From: Clavulina sp. PMI_390
Lineage: Eukaryota > Basidiomycota > Agaricomycetes > Cantharellales > Hydnaceae
NCBI GenBank assembly: GCA_015039315.1
Contig: WIDE01000032.1
Span: 178,862-242,861, forward strand
Reading direction: 5' to 3'
Length of the DNA stretch: 64,000 nucleotides
In this document: positions 12,130-22,226 of the stretch, piece by piece
Numbering within the stretch: the stretch's first letter is position 1
Layout of the letters: the number at the start of each line of letters is the position of its first letter
Program-made: the position numbers and the translations under genes
The notes under the pieces: model-generated
What the model was told of the DNA's origin: nothing
Database searches by the model: none
Seen by the model: only the letters and a program-made list of their open reading frames with translations

Positions 12130-14027
12130 ATGTCATATCCTGTTGACCAGTCTGGCTCAGATGCCCACCCGTCGCCGTTTCCGCACCACCAACAAGACTA
12201 CGATGGCGCCGGCTACCAATCCAGGACCAGCATGGGCCCGGAGCAATCTGGCTCGCGCGCCGTGTCTTCCCAGTATCTCCCTGTAAATCATGGCGAAATG
12301 GAATATGACGATGACGATGAGGAGGACTTCTATGCTCGCCCACAAACCCCACCTCGGACCATTGACCAAAGACAACACCCCCAGCAACTCTTCACCCCCG
12401 CACCGTTCAACGGAACGCCAGCTGGTAGCGGTCAGATTAATCGTTCAAACACTCCTTCCCCGCCTCCTTTACTCGACCACTCTCATCTCCGCCCTGGCGC
12501 CCAGGCGTCACTTTTGTCCTATGAGCGCACTCTCGCACTCTACCGAGAGAACGCGAAAAAGACAAACCTCCCCGAAGTCCAATACGAATTCGCGGTATTC
12601 ATGATCGACGCGGTCAAGAGCCTGCCCATCCCCACTCTCGCCACAGCGAACCAGCTAGAGATCGAAAAGGTCTCCGAGAAGCGCGAGGACATGATTCGAG
12701 AGGCGACAGGCCTCCTCAAGAAGCTAGCCGACCGGGGTCATCCAGACTCGCAGTACTTCCTCGCCGACTGCTACGCAAATGGCATTGGCACTGTCCGCGG
12801 GAGACAGGATTTTGACCGCGCGTATCCGCTATTTGTCCTCGCCGCAAAGCACGGGCACACTGACGCAGCTTATCGCTCCGGTACGTGTTGCGAGAACGGA
12901 TGGGGCTGCCGTCGTGAGTCCAGCAAGGCCGTCCAGTTCTATCGCAAGGCCGGAGCGGCCTCGCATCCTGGCGCGATGTACCGTCTTGGGCTAGCAGAGC
13001 TCAACGGTGAACTTGGCCTCGCGAAGAGCCCTCGAGAGGGTGTCAAGTGGCTCAAGCGCTCAGCAGAACATGCTACTGCCGAGTTTCCACACGCGTTGCA
13101 TGAGCTCGCGCTTTTGCACGAGCGTGGTGTTGACAATGTTCTCTTTGTCGATTACGAATACGCTGCCGAGCTACTTGCTCAGGCTGCTGAGCTGGGTTAC
13201 GCACCAAGTGCCTACAAACTCGGCGAGTGCTACGAGTATGGGAAGATGGGCTGCCCTCAAGACCCAGCATTGTCAATACATTATTATGTGAGTTGACAAC
13301 CAAATCACTCGAATCGTGATGATTACTTGTGCTAATAATACTTCTGATTTTCCTTGGCAGAATATTGCTGCTCAACAGAACCATCGAGATGCATGCTTTG
13401 CGCTCACTGCATGGTACCTTGTTGGTTCACCCGGCGTTCTCCCTCAATCAGACACAGAGGCGTATCTCTGGGCTAAGAAAGCTGCGGAACAAGGGCTACC
13501 TAAAGCGCAGTACGCGGTGGGATACTTCACTGAGGTTTGTACCTAATATCTCTCCTCGGCAAATCGTCGACCGAGTGGCTTCGGCCACATATTGGCTGTT
13601 GACGTATTTGTTTTTTTTTTGTGCCTCATCTTCGCTTTACATTTGGTTGCTGACCCCCCAATCTTTCTTTGCCTTTCTATCCACAGGTTGGTGTTGGTGC
13701 ACCGCAATCATTACCAGAGTGAGTACTACCGCAGCCATCTATATAGACCGGCGAACTAATTTCCCCCTCCGGTATCTTACTGCCAGGGCGATCCAATGGT
13801 ACAAGAAAGCCGCAGAAACGGGTGACAAACGTGCCATTCAGCGTCTCCGGACCCTTGCTCCGAATGCCCTTCCGCAAAACATTCGGTACCCAAAGACACC
13901 AGAGGCCGCTGTGGCTGGAGCTGATGATGACGGAGAGCCTTTGGATGACGGTCCCTCGCTCGGTGTCACCAAGGGTGTATCGGAATTGAGGAAGAAGGAA
14001 AAGGACAAGGACTGTGTCATTATGTGA
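12130..14027 (+). CDS. SKT5: Sel1-repeat protein, Skt5/Chs4-like chitin synthase activator
   Basis: Four exons (12130-13287, 13361-13534, 13687-13718, 13787-14027) give 534 residues. A disordered N-terminus (about 1-130, with an Asp/Glu run DDDDEED) precedes a string of Sel1/TPR-like repeats (about 190-480): AAKHGHTDAAYRSG, KAVQFYRKAGAASHPGAM, AAELLAQAAELGYAPSAYK, AIQWYKKAAETGDKRAI. The protein ends in KDKDCVIM, a CaaX farnesylation signal. Known family role: Skt5/Chs4 activates chitin synthase III and ties it to septin sites at the membrane; the CaaX end fits membrane attachment. Basidiomycetes have several Sel1/CaaX paralogues, so the one-to-one yeast match is inference. Confidence 0.85.
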
Positions 14028-14565
14028 AGAATGACGTTGCACACGGAATCGCTCGATTCAGTCTGCAATGGTGAGACAACGTCCCTCCTATCAATATCCT
14101 GGTTTCATTTTACTCATTTGCGTTGTCATTGTTGTGAAACCTAGTTGCCTTATGCCTGCGTAACTCACTGGTGTCCAGGCAACGCCTAATACCGTTCATA
14201 TCCCCTAAACCTCGATATCGTCATCTTGACTAAAAGGACTTTGCATCACACACGCGCTTTCTCTTCTCTCTCGCGCTTCTGGCTTTCACGTTCACTAACT
14301 CATTCCCTCATATCACATATCACATCTCACGACCTGGTTGGCTGGACATTCTTTTTTTTATCACTCGCTCGACTGTATCTCTATAGATATCTGTTAAAGC
14401 TTTCCTTATAACGACTTGGACCCGTTTTTCTCCGCACCTTTCTTTAGTATCTCGCAAACTATCAGAGTAAGACATTCCAACTTTGGGAGGTTTGTACGAT
14501 ATCGAAAATTGATAAGATGCTAAACCGTTACTACACATTCACACCTAAAAGAGCACCTTCATCTC
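14028..14565. other. Intergenic, convergent tails
   Basis: 3' region shared by the Sel1-repeat gene (+) and the first F-box gene of the array (-). It has pyrimidine-rich stretches and no supported gene. Confidence 0.6.
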
Positions 14566-15897
14566 CTATCCAATTGCAAGTGGCTCCGATGACAGACGCA
14601 GAAATTCTTGTGGACTACGCGAAGCATGCGAGATGCTTATCCCCCATTCACCATCTTTGGCCTTGTGAGCAATGAGATCCAACACAAACTGCGGATAGCG
14701 ATCCGAATCGGATAGTGAGATGTGGATTTCTTTCAACAACTCTGAACATTGGGCATTGACGATAACCTCATGCATGGCTATCTTGAACTGTTCAATATGC
14801 TTCGGCTTAGCTGCGGCCTGGAGCTCGTCGCTGGCAGGGTTCATGAAGAGATCAACGAGTTCATCTGGGAGCTTTTGGTCAAGAATAATGTGGAGATAAG
14901 TGAGAGATGGGAAATCGAGCAGAGCATTGGGGGGGACGAGGTAAGCAAATACCTGTAGGGCAGGTACGAATTGCTCGTCGGAGTTGTAAAGGTAGACCTC
15001 TACCTCCTGGAGGGAGGGGTGTCTGAGGGAAGCTAACAGCGGCGAGTTTCCCATAGGGGTCCACGGTTCGCCCGTTGACAACTCAAGGTGGAGTTTTCTC
15101 AACGAACGATAAGTGCGTAACACACTTCCGGACCCCTCCAGATTTCCGTAATTCACCGCTTTTGCATTTATTTCATCCCAGTGCTCCAAATGATCACGAT
15201 CGTTCAGCACCGAGAGTAGGTCAAAGGAGCTACGTGCTTGACGGAGCTTGAGGTGAGATAGTGTAGGTTGATCGGTCTCAGGAAATGATTCCAAAGGAGG
15301 AATTAGGATACAGGAGATGTTTCTAAATGCGCTGAGGAGTTGAGTCGCACACGCGCTCGGCCCCTTGAAGTAGAATCGGATTATGGACGTGGAAAACGGT
15401 GCCTCCGCAAGGGCTGCATAGAATTCTTTGCTGAAAAGAGGTAACAGCATTTCGCGTTTGACTTGGTAAGGATACTCCTCCATGGAAAAGAGCTTAACGG
15501 ATTGGACATTTTTGAATAGTGCGAGTGTTGCTCGGAAGCGAGTCCAACCTTGCACATTCGCAGGTGTGGCTTGCAAGTCCTCCCACAATGGAGCACCAAG
15601 GTACATGTGGTAGGTATGAAAGGAAATGGCTCTTGCCAAGGCTGCATATTTTGGACGAGCAAGGAAAAATTCAATGAAATCGATGAGACGCTCCCCATTG
15701 GAAGGCCTCGAAATAACTGCCACTGCGCGCCACAAATAGCGCATCGATAGCTCGTGGGAGAGGGCGGAGCAGAGCGAATGCGATTTGAGATCTTCCCAAT
15801 CGAAGTGAGACACGATCTCGCTAGCCAGCTCAGGGGGAACAATTTCATGGAACGATCTGGTATTGGAAGGGATCAACTGAGAGGAGGCTACGGCCAT
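14566..15897 (-). CDS. F-box array member 1
   Basis: Single-exon gene, 443 residues from the ATG at 15897; an upstream ATG at 15915 would add six. The F-box-like N-terminus reads SFHEIVPPELASEIVSHFD, then DLKSHSLCSALSHELSMRYLW (about 18-60). It is followed by a conserved irregular-repeat body including FFLARPKYAALARAI, FSKEFYAALAEAPF and LIPPLESFP. The length matches the three paralogues at 16129, 18004 and 20239. Start 15897 is preferred because it equalises the distance to the F-box across the array. Predicted SCF substrate receptor, substrate unknown. Confidence 0.8.
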   Translation of the reverse strand: MAVASSQLIPSNTRSFHEIVPPELASEIVSHFDWEDLKSHSLCSALSHELSMRYLWRAVAVISRPSNGERLIDFIEFFLARPKYAALARAISFHTYHMYLGAPLWEDLQATPANVQGWTRFRATLALFKNVQSVKLFSMEEYPYQVKREMLLPLFSKEFYAALAEAPFSTSIIRFYFKGPSACATQLLSAFRNISCILIPPLESFPETDQPTLSHLKLRQARSSFDLLSVLNDRDHLEHWDEINAKAVNYGNLEGSGSVLRTYRSLRKLHLELSTGEPWTPMGNSPLLASLRHPSLQEVEVYLYNSDEQFVPALQVFAYLVPPNALLDFPSLTYLHIILDQKLPDELVDLFMNPASDELQAAAKPKHIEQFKIAMHEVIVNAQCSELLKEIHISLSDSDRYPQFVLDLIAHKAKDGEWGISISHASRSPQEFLRLSSEPLAIG

Positions 15898-16128
15898 GGT
15901 CGAGTTCAGCGCCACCCATGGAAGACGCGATGCGCTTCCGTTTCAGGAAATGGAGAATATGGCTGGCTTAACCTGCAGAGAGTGTTTGTACATGTAGAGA
16001 CTGATCGGGCAGCACTTGTTTACTTGGTGCAGTGCCACCATTTAGCCTAGTATTGAATACAAAAACAGTGACCAGCGAGCTGTGAGGACACAGATACACC
16101 CCCCGGGGCAGCACCCATATGACCGTAG

Positions 16129-17457
16129 CTACCAGCGGAGAGATAAAAATTCATGTTCTCGCTTCCGCCAACCGTGCCAAGTGGTGACTTCCCATCCACT
16201 CTTTCCATTCCTACGAGCTGTAAACTGCAGCAAACCCACTTTACGATGCTCGTCAGCATCACCGATTGAGACACGCACTTCTCGTAACATTTCTGGGCAC
16301 TGGTCGGGCGTGAGAGCCGCAAGTAAAGTGAGCTTGAGGCGGTCTATGATGTCAGGGGGTTGCGATATGTCAAATTTGGCATCATGTTCCGCTATTTTTC
16401 CAGTGAAAGATATAAATGGATCCTCAAAGCCTTGAAAGAGCGCAATGTGGATGGAGGTGAGAGCTGGGAAAGCGAGAAGGAATTTTGGAGGGATGAGGGA
16501 AGGAAAAACTTCCAGGTTAGGTATCGCCCCTGAAAAAGATGGGGAGTAGAAGAAAAGCTCCAGCTCTTGGAGAGAGGCATGCGCAAGTGAATTCAACGGT
16601 GATGGTTCCCACAGTAAGGGATAATTCTCGTTTATAAAGATTTTAGCGTGGACCTTCAGCAACGAGCGATACCTCCGTAGTGTATCGCCAAACATCTTCA
16701 TCACAGGAAACAACAAAAGCTGGCTTGAGTGCGCGTCCCAATGCTCCAGACAAGGAAGATCTTCGAGCTCAAAGAGTTGGCTCATTGAGGCTCGCGTTCG
16801 GTGGAGGAGAGTGTGTGTATGATCAGGGAGTTCGGAAAATGATGAAAAGCCTGGGATTTCCACGAAAGATAAGTTTCGATACGCATTGAGGCACTCGATC
16901 GCGCGATCATTTGGCCCGAGGAAAGAAAAATCTGTCAACCAGGCGGCGAACGGGGCCCGAGCAATAACGGAATAAAATTCTTCGCTAAAAGGAGGCAACG
17001 ATGCCCAGTCTCCGATTTGGTCAGGACCACCTTTATCTTCAAGCCGAAGACATTTCAGATTACTGAGAAAAGCCAGCATTTTTCGAAAACCTGCCCAGCC
17101 TTGGGCATAGGCAGCTCCAACCTGGGGACCCTCTCCTACCCAGTTTTGTGAGTGGAATGGAAGACGCATAATGTAGAGCGCCTTGATTTTCTTTGCATAA
17201 GCTGGTCGATGAAGGAAGAAATCGACAAAATCTGTCAGGCGCTGTCCGTTCATTGGTACCAGCGAGACCACGACTCGGCACCACAAGTAGGATATACACA
17301 ACTCGTGGCAGAAGCTAGAGCAGAGCGAATACGATTTCACATCCCCCAGAGAAAGGTGAGAGATGACCTCACTAGCCAATTCCGGGGGGAAGCCACCATG
17401 AAACGATTGGGTATCTGAAGGGGTTGGGTGGCTCGAGTCAGAGGATTGTTGGGGCAT
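16129..17457 (-). CDS. F-box array member 2
   Basis: Intronless, 442 residues from the ATG at 17457; an open frame continues upstream to 17655, but paralogue length supports 17457. F-box-like segment: SFHGGFPPELASEVISHLS, then DVKSYSLCSSFCHELCISYLW. Body motifs shared with its neighbours: FFLHRPAYAKKIKAL, FSEEFYSVIARAPFAAWL, LIPPKFLLAFPALTSIHI, QCPEMLREVRVSIGDAD. It ends EHEFLSLRW, like members 3 and 4. Same strand as the other three members, with short spacers. Confidence 0.8.
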   Translation of the reverse strand: MPQQSSDSSHPTPSDTQSFHGGFPPELASEVISHLSLGDVKSYSLCSSFCHELCISYLWCRVVVSLVPMNGQRLTDFVDFFLHRPAYAKKIKALYIMRLPFHSQNWVGEGPQVGAAYAQGWAGFRKMLAFLSNLKCLRLEDKGGPDQIGDWASLPPFSEEFYSVIARAPFAAWLTDFSFLGPNDRAIECLNAYRNLSFVEIPGFSSFSELPDHTHTLLHRTRASMSQLFELEDLPCLEHWDAHSSQLLLFPVMKMFGDTLRRYRSLLKVHAKIFINENYPLLWEPSPLNSLAHASLQELELFFYSPSFSGAIPNLEVFPSLIPPKFLLAFPALTSIHIALFQGFEDPFISFTGKIAEHDAKFDISQPPDIIDRLKLTLLAALTPDQCPEMLREVRVSIGDADEHRKVGLLQFTARRNGKSGWEVTTWHGWRKREHEFLSLRW

Positions 17458-18003
17458 TACAACGTTCTGCGACATCCTGCGTGTGGATATAGCATCAAAT
17501 GCCGTGACAGCAATAGGGGTCGGCGGCCAGTAAGTATTTGCGCTAGGTGATCGCACAACGCTTGATTTGCCGCAATGGTCCCCACCAGAACGAAGTGGGA
17601 GGGTGTTATTGTGAATCCATTCAATTCTGTAAGCTTTTTTCACATTGCGAGTCACAACTTAGGAGCATGTTGTCTACGGCGCTTAAATTCTGTCTCCTTA
17701 TGCCTCCATATTTTCGTGTTCAACTCCATGTAGCAAAAACATGAATATGTGGCCGCTGGTCTCTTCTATTACCACCCACGAATTAACCTAAATAATAGCA
17801 CTGTTTACGTACACTGTCACGCCTTCATGCTCTGAGTTCTTCCTTCTGCGTGATCAACGCTCAATGTGATGCTGAAAAGGCTCAACCCCAGGAATCATGT
17901 AAATTCCTTCAAGTGACTTGCTACAATGACTTAATCTATTCAGGATTATGATGATGACGAGAGAGCAGCGACGGGATTAACCCCAATGCCGGAATAGCTA
18001 TAG
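17458..18003. other. Spacer in F-box array
   Basis: Upstream region of member 2 and 3' end of member 3. An in-frame open stretch runs to 17655, but nothing else is supported. Confidence 0.55.
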
Positions 18004-19335
18004 CTACCAGCAGATAAGCAGGGTTTCATGATCGCGAGTCCGCTCACCATACGAAATAGTTACTTCCCATTTGCTCTCTCCAAACTTGCGAGCAGTGAAC
18101 TGTAACGCGAGCAGTTTCCCGTCTTCATGCGTCTCACAAAGCGAGATACGGACTTCGCTCAACACCTGTGAGTGTTGCCCAGACACGAGAGCTGTGTGTA
18201 GGGCGGCCTTGATATGCTCAATGAGATTCGGAGCGAGCGCAATTTGGTACCTGCTGCCTTGAATCCTTTCGCTCCCTACATATGAGAAAACTCTGTGATT
18301 AAAGTTATGATCGAGGGTGATGTGGATGAAGGTGAGGGATGGGAAAGTGGACAGGGCATTCGGTGGGATGAGGTAGGAAATGACACTGGAGGTGAGTTCA
18401 GTCTTTGTCATCATCGGGGAAATGAAGAAGCGGATCTCAAGCTCCTGAAGCAATGGGTGTGAGAGGAAGGTCAATGGGTTGAAGCCATCCCCTAAGGGGT
18501 GGTTTCCAACCATGAATATCCTCACATATAGCTTTCGTAACGAACGATAACTTTGCAGTAAATCACCAAACTCCAGTACTGACACGGAAGTCAACGATGA
18601 CAGTCTGCCCCCTTCTTCCAAATGCTCCAGATAGCCACGATCCTCGAGTGTGGATAATAGCTTTGGGGAGGCGCAGGCTCGGCGGAGGCGGGAAAGCGTG
18701 CGATGAGGGAGCTCGTAAAATGAGGATAGGTAAGGTATGTCGATAGAGGACACATTATCGAATACATGCAGCAGATCTACAGCGGTATCGGTGGGCCCAT
18801 AGAAGGATAAATGTGTGACCCGAGCAGCGAACGGGGCCTGAGCGAGAGCAGAGTAGAACTCTTTGCTAAAGGGTGGTGGCGACAGCCAGTCATGGTCCAG
18901 AGATGGATTGTATAGACTTGGAGCAAGGTGCAGACGCGTCAGGTTTTTGAGAAGCGCGAGCATTTCTTGGAAACGATCCCAGTCTTCACCATCAGGTCCA
19001 GCATGCTGACCGTCTGGCAATAGGATGGGTCGACCAGACGAAGATATTTCGATGCAAAAGGCGTTGATCGTTGCTGCATAGGACGAATGAGCAAGTATAA
19101 ACTCCACGAAATCGGCTAGGCGATTTCGATCCCTCGGCGTTAATGTAATCTTGACTCGCCGCCAAAGATAGCGCACAGATAGCGCCCGCGAGACGCGAGA
19201 GCAGAGGGAATACGATCTCAAGTCCTCCTGAGCAAAGTGAAAGACGACTTCACTGGCCAGCTCGGTGGGGAGAACATCTTGGAACGATTGAGTGTGTGAA
19301 GCAAGAGCGCTCAAGTCAGAGTATTGTTGGGCCAT
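18004..19335 (-). CDS. F-box array member 3
   Basis: Intronless, 443 residues. It starts MAQQYSDLSALASHTQSF and has the F-box-like LPTELASEVVFHFAQED, then LRSYSLCSRVSRALSVRYLW. Body motifs FSKEFYSALAQAPFAARV, SIDIPYLSSFYELPHRT and ALSTFPSLTFIHITLDHNF are shared with member 4. The end EVRISLCETHEDGKLLALQFTA aligns with members 2 and 4. Confidence 0.82.
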   Translation of the reverse strand: MAQQYSDLSALASHTQSFQDVLPTELASEVVFHFAQEDLRSYSLCSRVSRALSVRYLWRRVKITLTPRDRNRLADFVEFILAHSSYAATINAFCIEISSSGRPILLPDGQHAGPDGEDWDRFQEMLALLKNLTRLHLAPSLYNPSLDHDWLSPPPFSKEFYSALAQAPFAARVTHLSFYGPTDTAVDLLHVFDNVSSIDIPYLSSFYELPHRTLSRLRRACASPKLLSTLEDRGYLEHLEEGGRLSSLTSVSVLEFGDLLQSYRSLRKLYVRIFMVGNHPLGDGFNPLTFLSHPLLQELEIRFFISPMMTKTELTSSVISYLIPPNALSTFPSLTFIHITLDHNFNHRVFSYVGSERIQGSRYQIALAPNLIEHIKAALHTALVSGQHSQVLSEVRISLCETHEDGKLLALQFTARKFGESKWEVTISYGERTRDHETLLICW

Positions 19336-20238
19336 AGCAAAGCTTCGTGGTGGCTAATGCAAGCACTCTCGACCTTGATGTGCGTGTGTTGCAGGAGTGT
19401 CCTGACTCAAATGGCAGCGAGGTTGATGGGGTCGAATGGTTCTTGTCTCTGCAAATCCTTCCCAAATCGAGGGCCTGGTAAATTTTTTCACACGCTGAAC
19501 AATGTGCGACATCGTGGCACATAAATTCCCTTGATACCTCCCTCTTCGTTGCACGACCGTGTGCAGAGAGACCGCACAAACGGGGCCTCCTGGGTATCCA
19601 TGGGCGTTTCTCCACTTATTACTCATACATCCAGCTGATGTGCGTGAGGTATGTATCCGTCGGATACATACCTCACGCACTCTTGTTCTCCGCATTGGTT
19701 TCGTATGGCCCGTTGATTCGATAGCCACAAAACTTGACAAACTACAGCAAACCCACTAGCTTCCCTCCGAACCATGACGATACCTCCATTTCCTCAATTG
19801 TGGACAGTAGGTCATCAAGACGGTCTCCCCGCTTCGCTCGAAACTACCTTGCTTCATTCGTATCATATACTGTGCCCGCTCTTCACTAAGATCGATCCCA
19901 CATACGCATTTTGCTGCTCAGCTCAATTTCGTAAGTGACACCAGACCCCCGCCCTACGTTGGCACCCTGTTGGCGGATCCAGACGCTCTGGTCAGGTATC
20001 CCGATACAAGATTGCTACATTTGGCCGTTTTCGGGAAAGATGCTATCCTCGCCATTGGTATCTTCTGTCAACCTGCTGGCTCCCGAGTATTGCACCCTGT
20101 AAGGCGATACCGTATGCTATAACCTGACCGATTGACCTGTGGGCGGGACCATAATCTTCTGTATTGGTGATAATACTCATGACAAGGGAGGAGTGCTGGG
20201 GTAGGTGCATCCCTGGAGCAATGCCGATACGGTTGCGG
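19336..20238. other. Long spacer in F-box array
   Basis: About 900 bp between members 3 and 4, longer than the other spacers. It contains a 41-bp near-perfect palindrome (19640-19680, listed separately) and no supported gene. Confidence 0.6.
19640..19680. repeat. Perfect inverted repeat (20-bp arms, 1-bp centre)
   Basis: The left arm 19640-19659 (GTGCGTGAGGTATGTATCCG) is the exact reverse complement of the right arm 19661-19680, with a single T between. In RNA it would form a long hairpin with essentially no loop; in DNA it is a cruciform candidate. Confidence 0.95.
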
Positions 20239-21567
20239 CTACCAACGAAGAGATAAGGTGTTAAACTCTCGAGTACACTCACCGCACCAAACCGTAATGC
20301 CCCACTGGCCAGCTCCGTCCTTGCGAGCGGTAAACTGCGACGCAACGACTTTACCGCACTCATCTACTTCACCCAACGAGATGCGAACCTCCTTCAACAT
20401 CTTTGGGCAAGGTCCAGACACGAGAGTCTCGCGCAAGGCAAGCTTGATGTCTTCAACGAGGGCCGGCGCGAGTGCGACCTCATAAGTATCGTCTCGCCCC
20501 TGTTTGTTGCCCACAAAAGAAAGAAATTTTTGGGAGAAGCTTTGATGGAGTGTAATGTGAACGGAAGTGAGAGATGGGAGGGAGAGCAGGTCATTCAGAG
20601 GAATTAGGGAGGGAACGATCTCTGGCCTGAAATCGGTCCTGAACCAGGGAGGGATGAAGAGTTTAGTCTCCAACTTTTGGAGGGATGGGTGGGAGAGGAG
20701 TCTTAGGGGATTGATGTTGCCAGTCAAGGGATAACCTTCCTTCATCATGATGTTTAGGTGCAGTTTCTGCAGCGAGTGATGACCCCGCAGCATATCACCA
20801 AACCGTTTTAGTTCAATGGATTTCAATCCTACAATAGAGCCTTCTTCTAAATGCTCTAGGCAACCACGGCCCTCGAGGGTAGAGAGCAGCTTCATGGAAG
20901 CGCACACTCGCCGGAGATGAGAGAGTGTGTGGTCAGGGAGGTGAGAAAATGACAATAAATCGGGGATTTCGATCGAAGAAACATTTCTAAATGCGCGCAG
21001 GAGCTCGATTGCAGGACCACTGGGACCGATGAAGGAGAATTCAGTCAACCAGGCTGCGAATGGAGCTTGAGCGAGAGCAGCATAGAATTCTTTGCTAAAT
21101 GGGGGTAGCGACAACCAGGCTTTGTCTTTAGTAGTATCAATCATGCTTGGTACAAGGTGAAGGCATTGGAGATTTTTGAGAAGGGCGAGGCTTTCTCGGA
21201 AACGAGCCCATCCTTGCTGTGGATCAGCCTGCCGACCGCCATGCCACCAGCCTTCTGGGGGAGATATACCCCATGTGATGCATATTTCCCTGATTGCCGC
21301 AGCACATGCTGGACTGGCAAGGAAAAATCTGATGAAGTCAGTCAGACGACGCCCATCCTTTTGCATCAGCTGAATCCTGACTCGACGCCATAAATAGGGA
21401 ACTGATAGCTCATGAGAGGCCTTAGAGCAGAGCGCAAAAGACTTCAAGTCCTTTCGCGACAGGCGACAGATAATCTCGCTGACCAGCTCATATGGGAGAA
21501 TATCCGGAAATGAGTGGATATGCGACGCGAGATCGCTTGACTTGGAGGGTCGTTGCCCCATAGTCAA
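20239..21567 (-). CDS. F-box array member 4
   Basis: Intronless, 442 residues from the ATG at 21567 (a second ATG two codons on is possible). F-box-like segment: SFPDILPYELVSEIICRLS, then DLKSFALCSKASHELSVPYLW. The body contains FFLASPACAAAIREICI, FSKEFYAALAQAPFAAWL, FSFIGPSGPAIELLRAF and LIPLNDLLSLPSLTSVHI. It ends REFNTLSLRW, close to member 2. The shared sequence and equal length show array growth by tandem duplication. Confidence 0.82.
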   Translation of the reverse strand: MTMGQRPSKSSDLASHIHSFPDILPYELVSEIICRLSRKDLKSFALCSKASHELSVPYLWRRVRIQLMQKDGRRLTDFIRFFLASPACAAAIREICITWGISPPEGWWHGGRQADPQQGWARFRESLALLKNLQCLHLVPSMIDTTKDKAWLSLPPFSKEFYAALAQAPFAAWLTEFSFIGPSGPAIELLRAFRNVSSIEIPDLLSFSHLPDHTLSHLRRVCASMKLLSTLEGRGCLEHLEEGSIVGLKSIELKRFGDMLRGHHSLQKLHLNIMMKEGYPLTGNINPLRLLSHPSLQKLETKLFIPPWFRTDFRPEIVPSLIPLNDLLSLPSLTSVHITLHQSFSQKFLSFVGNKQGRDDTYEVALAPALVEDIKLALRETLVSGPCPKMLKEVRISLGEVDECGKVVASQFTARKDGAGQWGITVWCGECTREFNTLSLRW

Positions 21568-22226
21568 GGTCTTGTAAATGAGAGATCAGTTACACCGTGC
21601 CCCCTCCCCTGGGACCAGATGCAATACTGGGGTGTTTTGCCTTAGGCTGGCTCAAAGGCAGCAGCCTGAGAGCGCAGGCTCCTTCGTGCAACTCTTGTTT
21701 GGCTGCATTGGTCTCACTAAAAATAGAGCGTATATATTTATTCTTCCTCCTCAAACCTACAGTAATTTCCGTTTGCTCCCTACAGCCGGGGGTGGTACGT
21801 GTCTCTTGTATAGACGCGGAGTGGGCAGGACTAAATAGCTGCTCTACTAGTCAACTTCTTTGGATTTTTCTCCTTAACCTACGTAGTACCGGTACCTACG
21901 AGCACTACGACACAAGTATGAAGCAACCGATACAGATACATAAAGTGAGGATGGAAAGGGGTTCAGGAGATGGAAACAATAGGAGGGTACAGCACGGTTG
22001 AAAGTGTGTAAGGTAATGACAACTCCCTGAACATGAGGAATAGGGAAGGGAATGATTTGTAATAATAAAAGAAAATGAAAGAAATGTTTTCAGGCTGAAA
22101 ACAGCACAATGACAGATAGGAGGTGAAAAGAAAACAAATGTCCAAGGAACACAATGATCGAGCCAAGGTATGAAACCCAGAAATCGCGGGGTATCTGACA
22201 AGAAATTTCACAAGATTGATGACAAG
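21568..22226. other. Intergenic
   Basis: Upstream DNA of array member 4 and the 3' side of the giant DUF3712 gene. An open frame at 21597-22001 has no protein-like character and crosses AT-rich UTR-like sequence. Confidence 0.55.

Noticed and set aside
21597..22001. 134-codon plus-strand frame between the F-box array and the giant gene
   Set aside because: Runs across probable promoter and 3' UTR sequence with no recognisable features.
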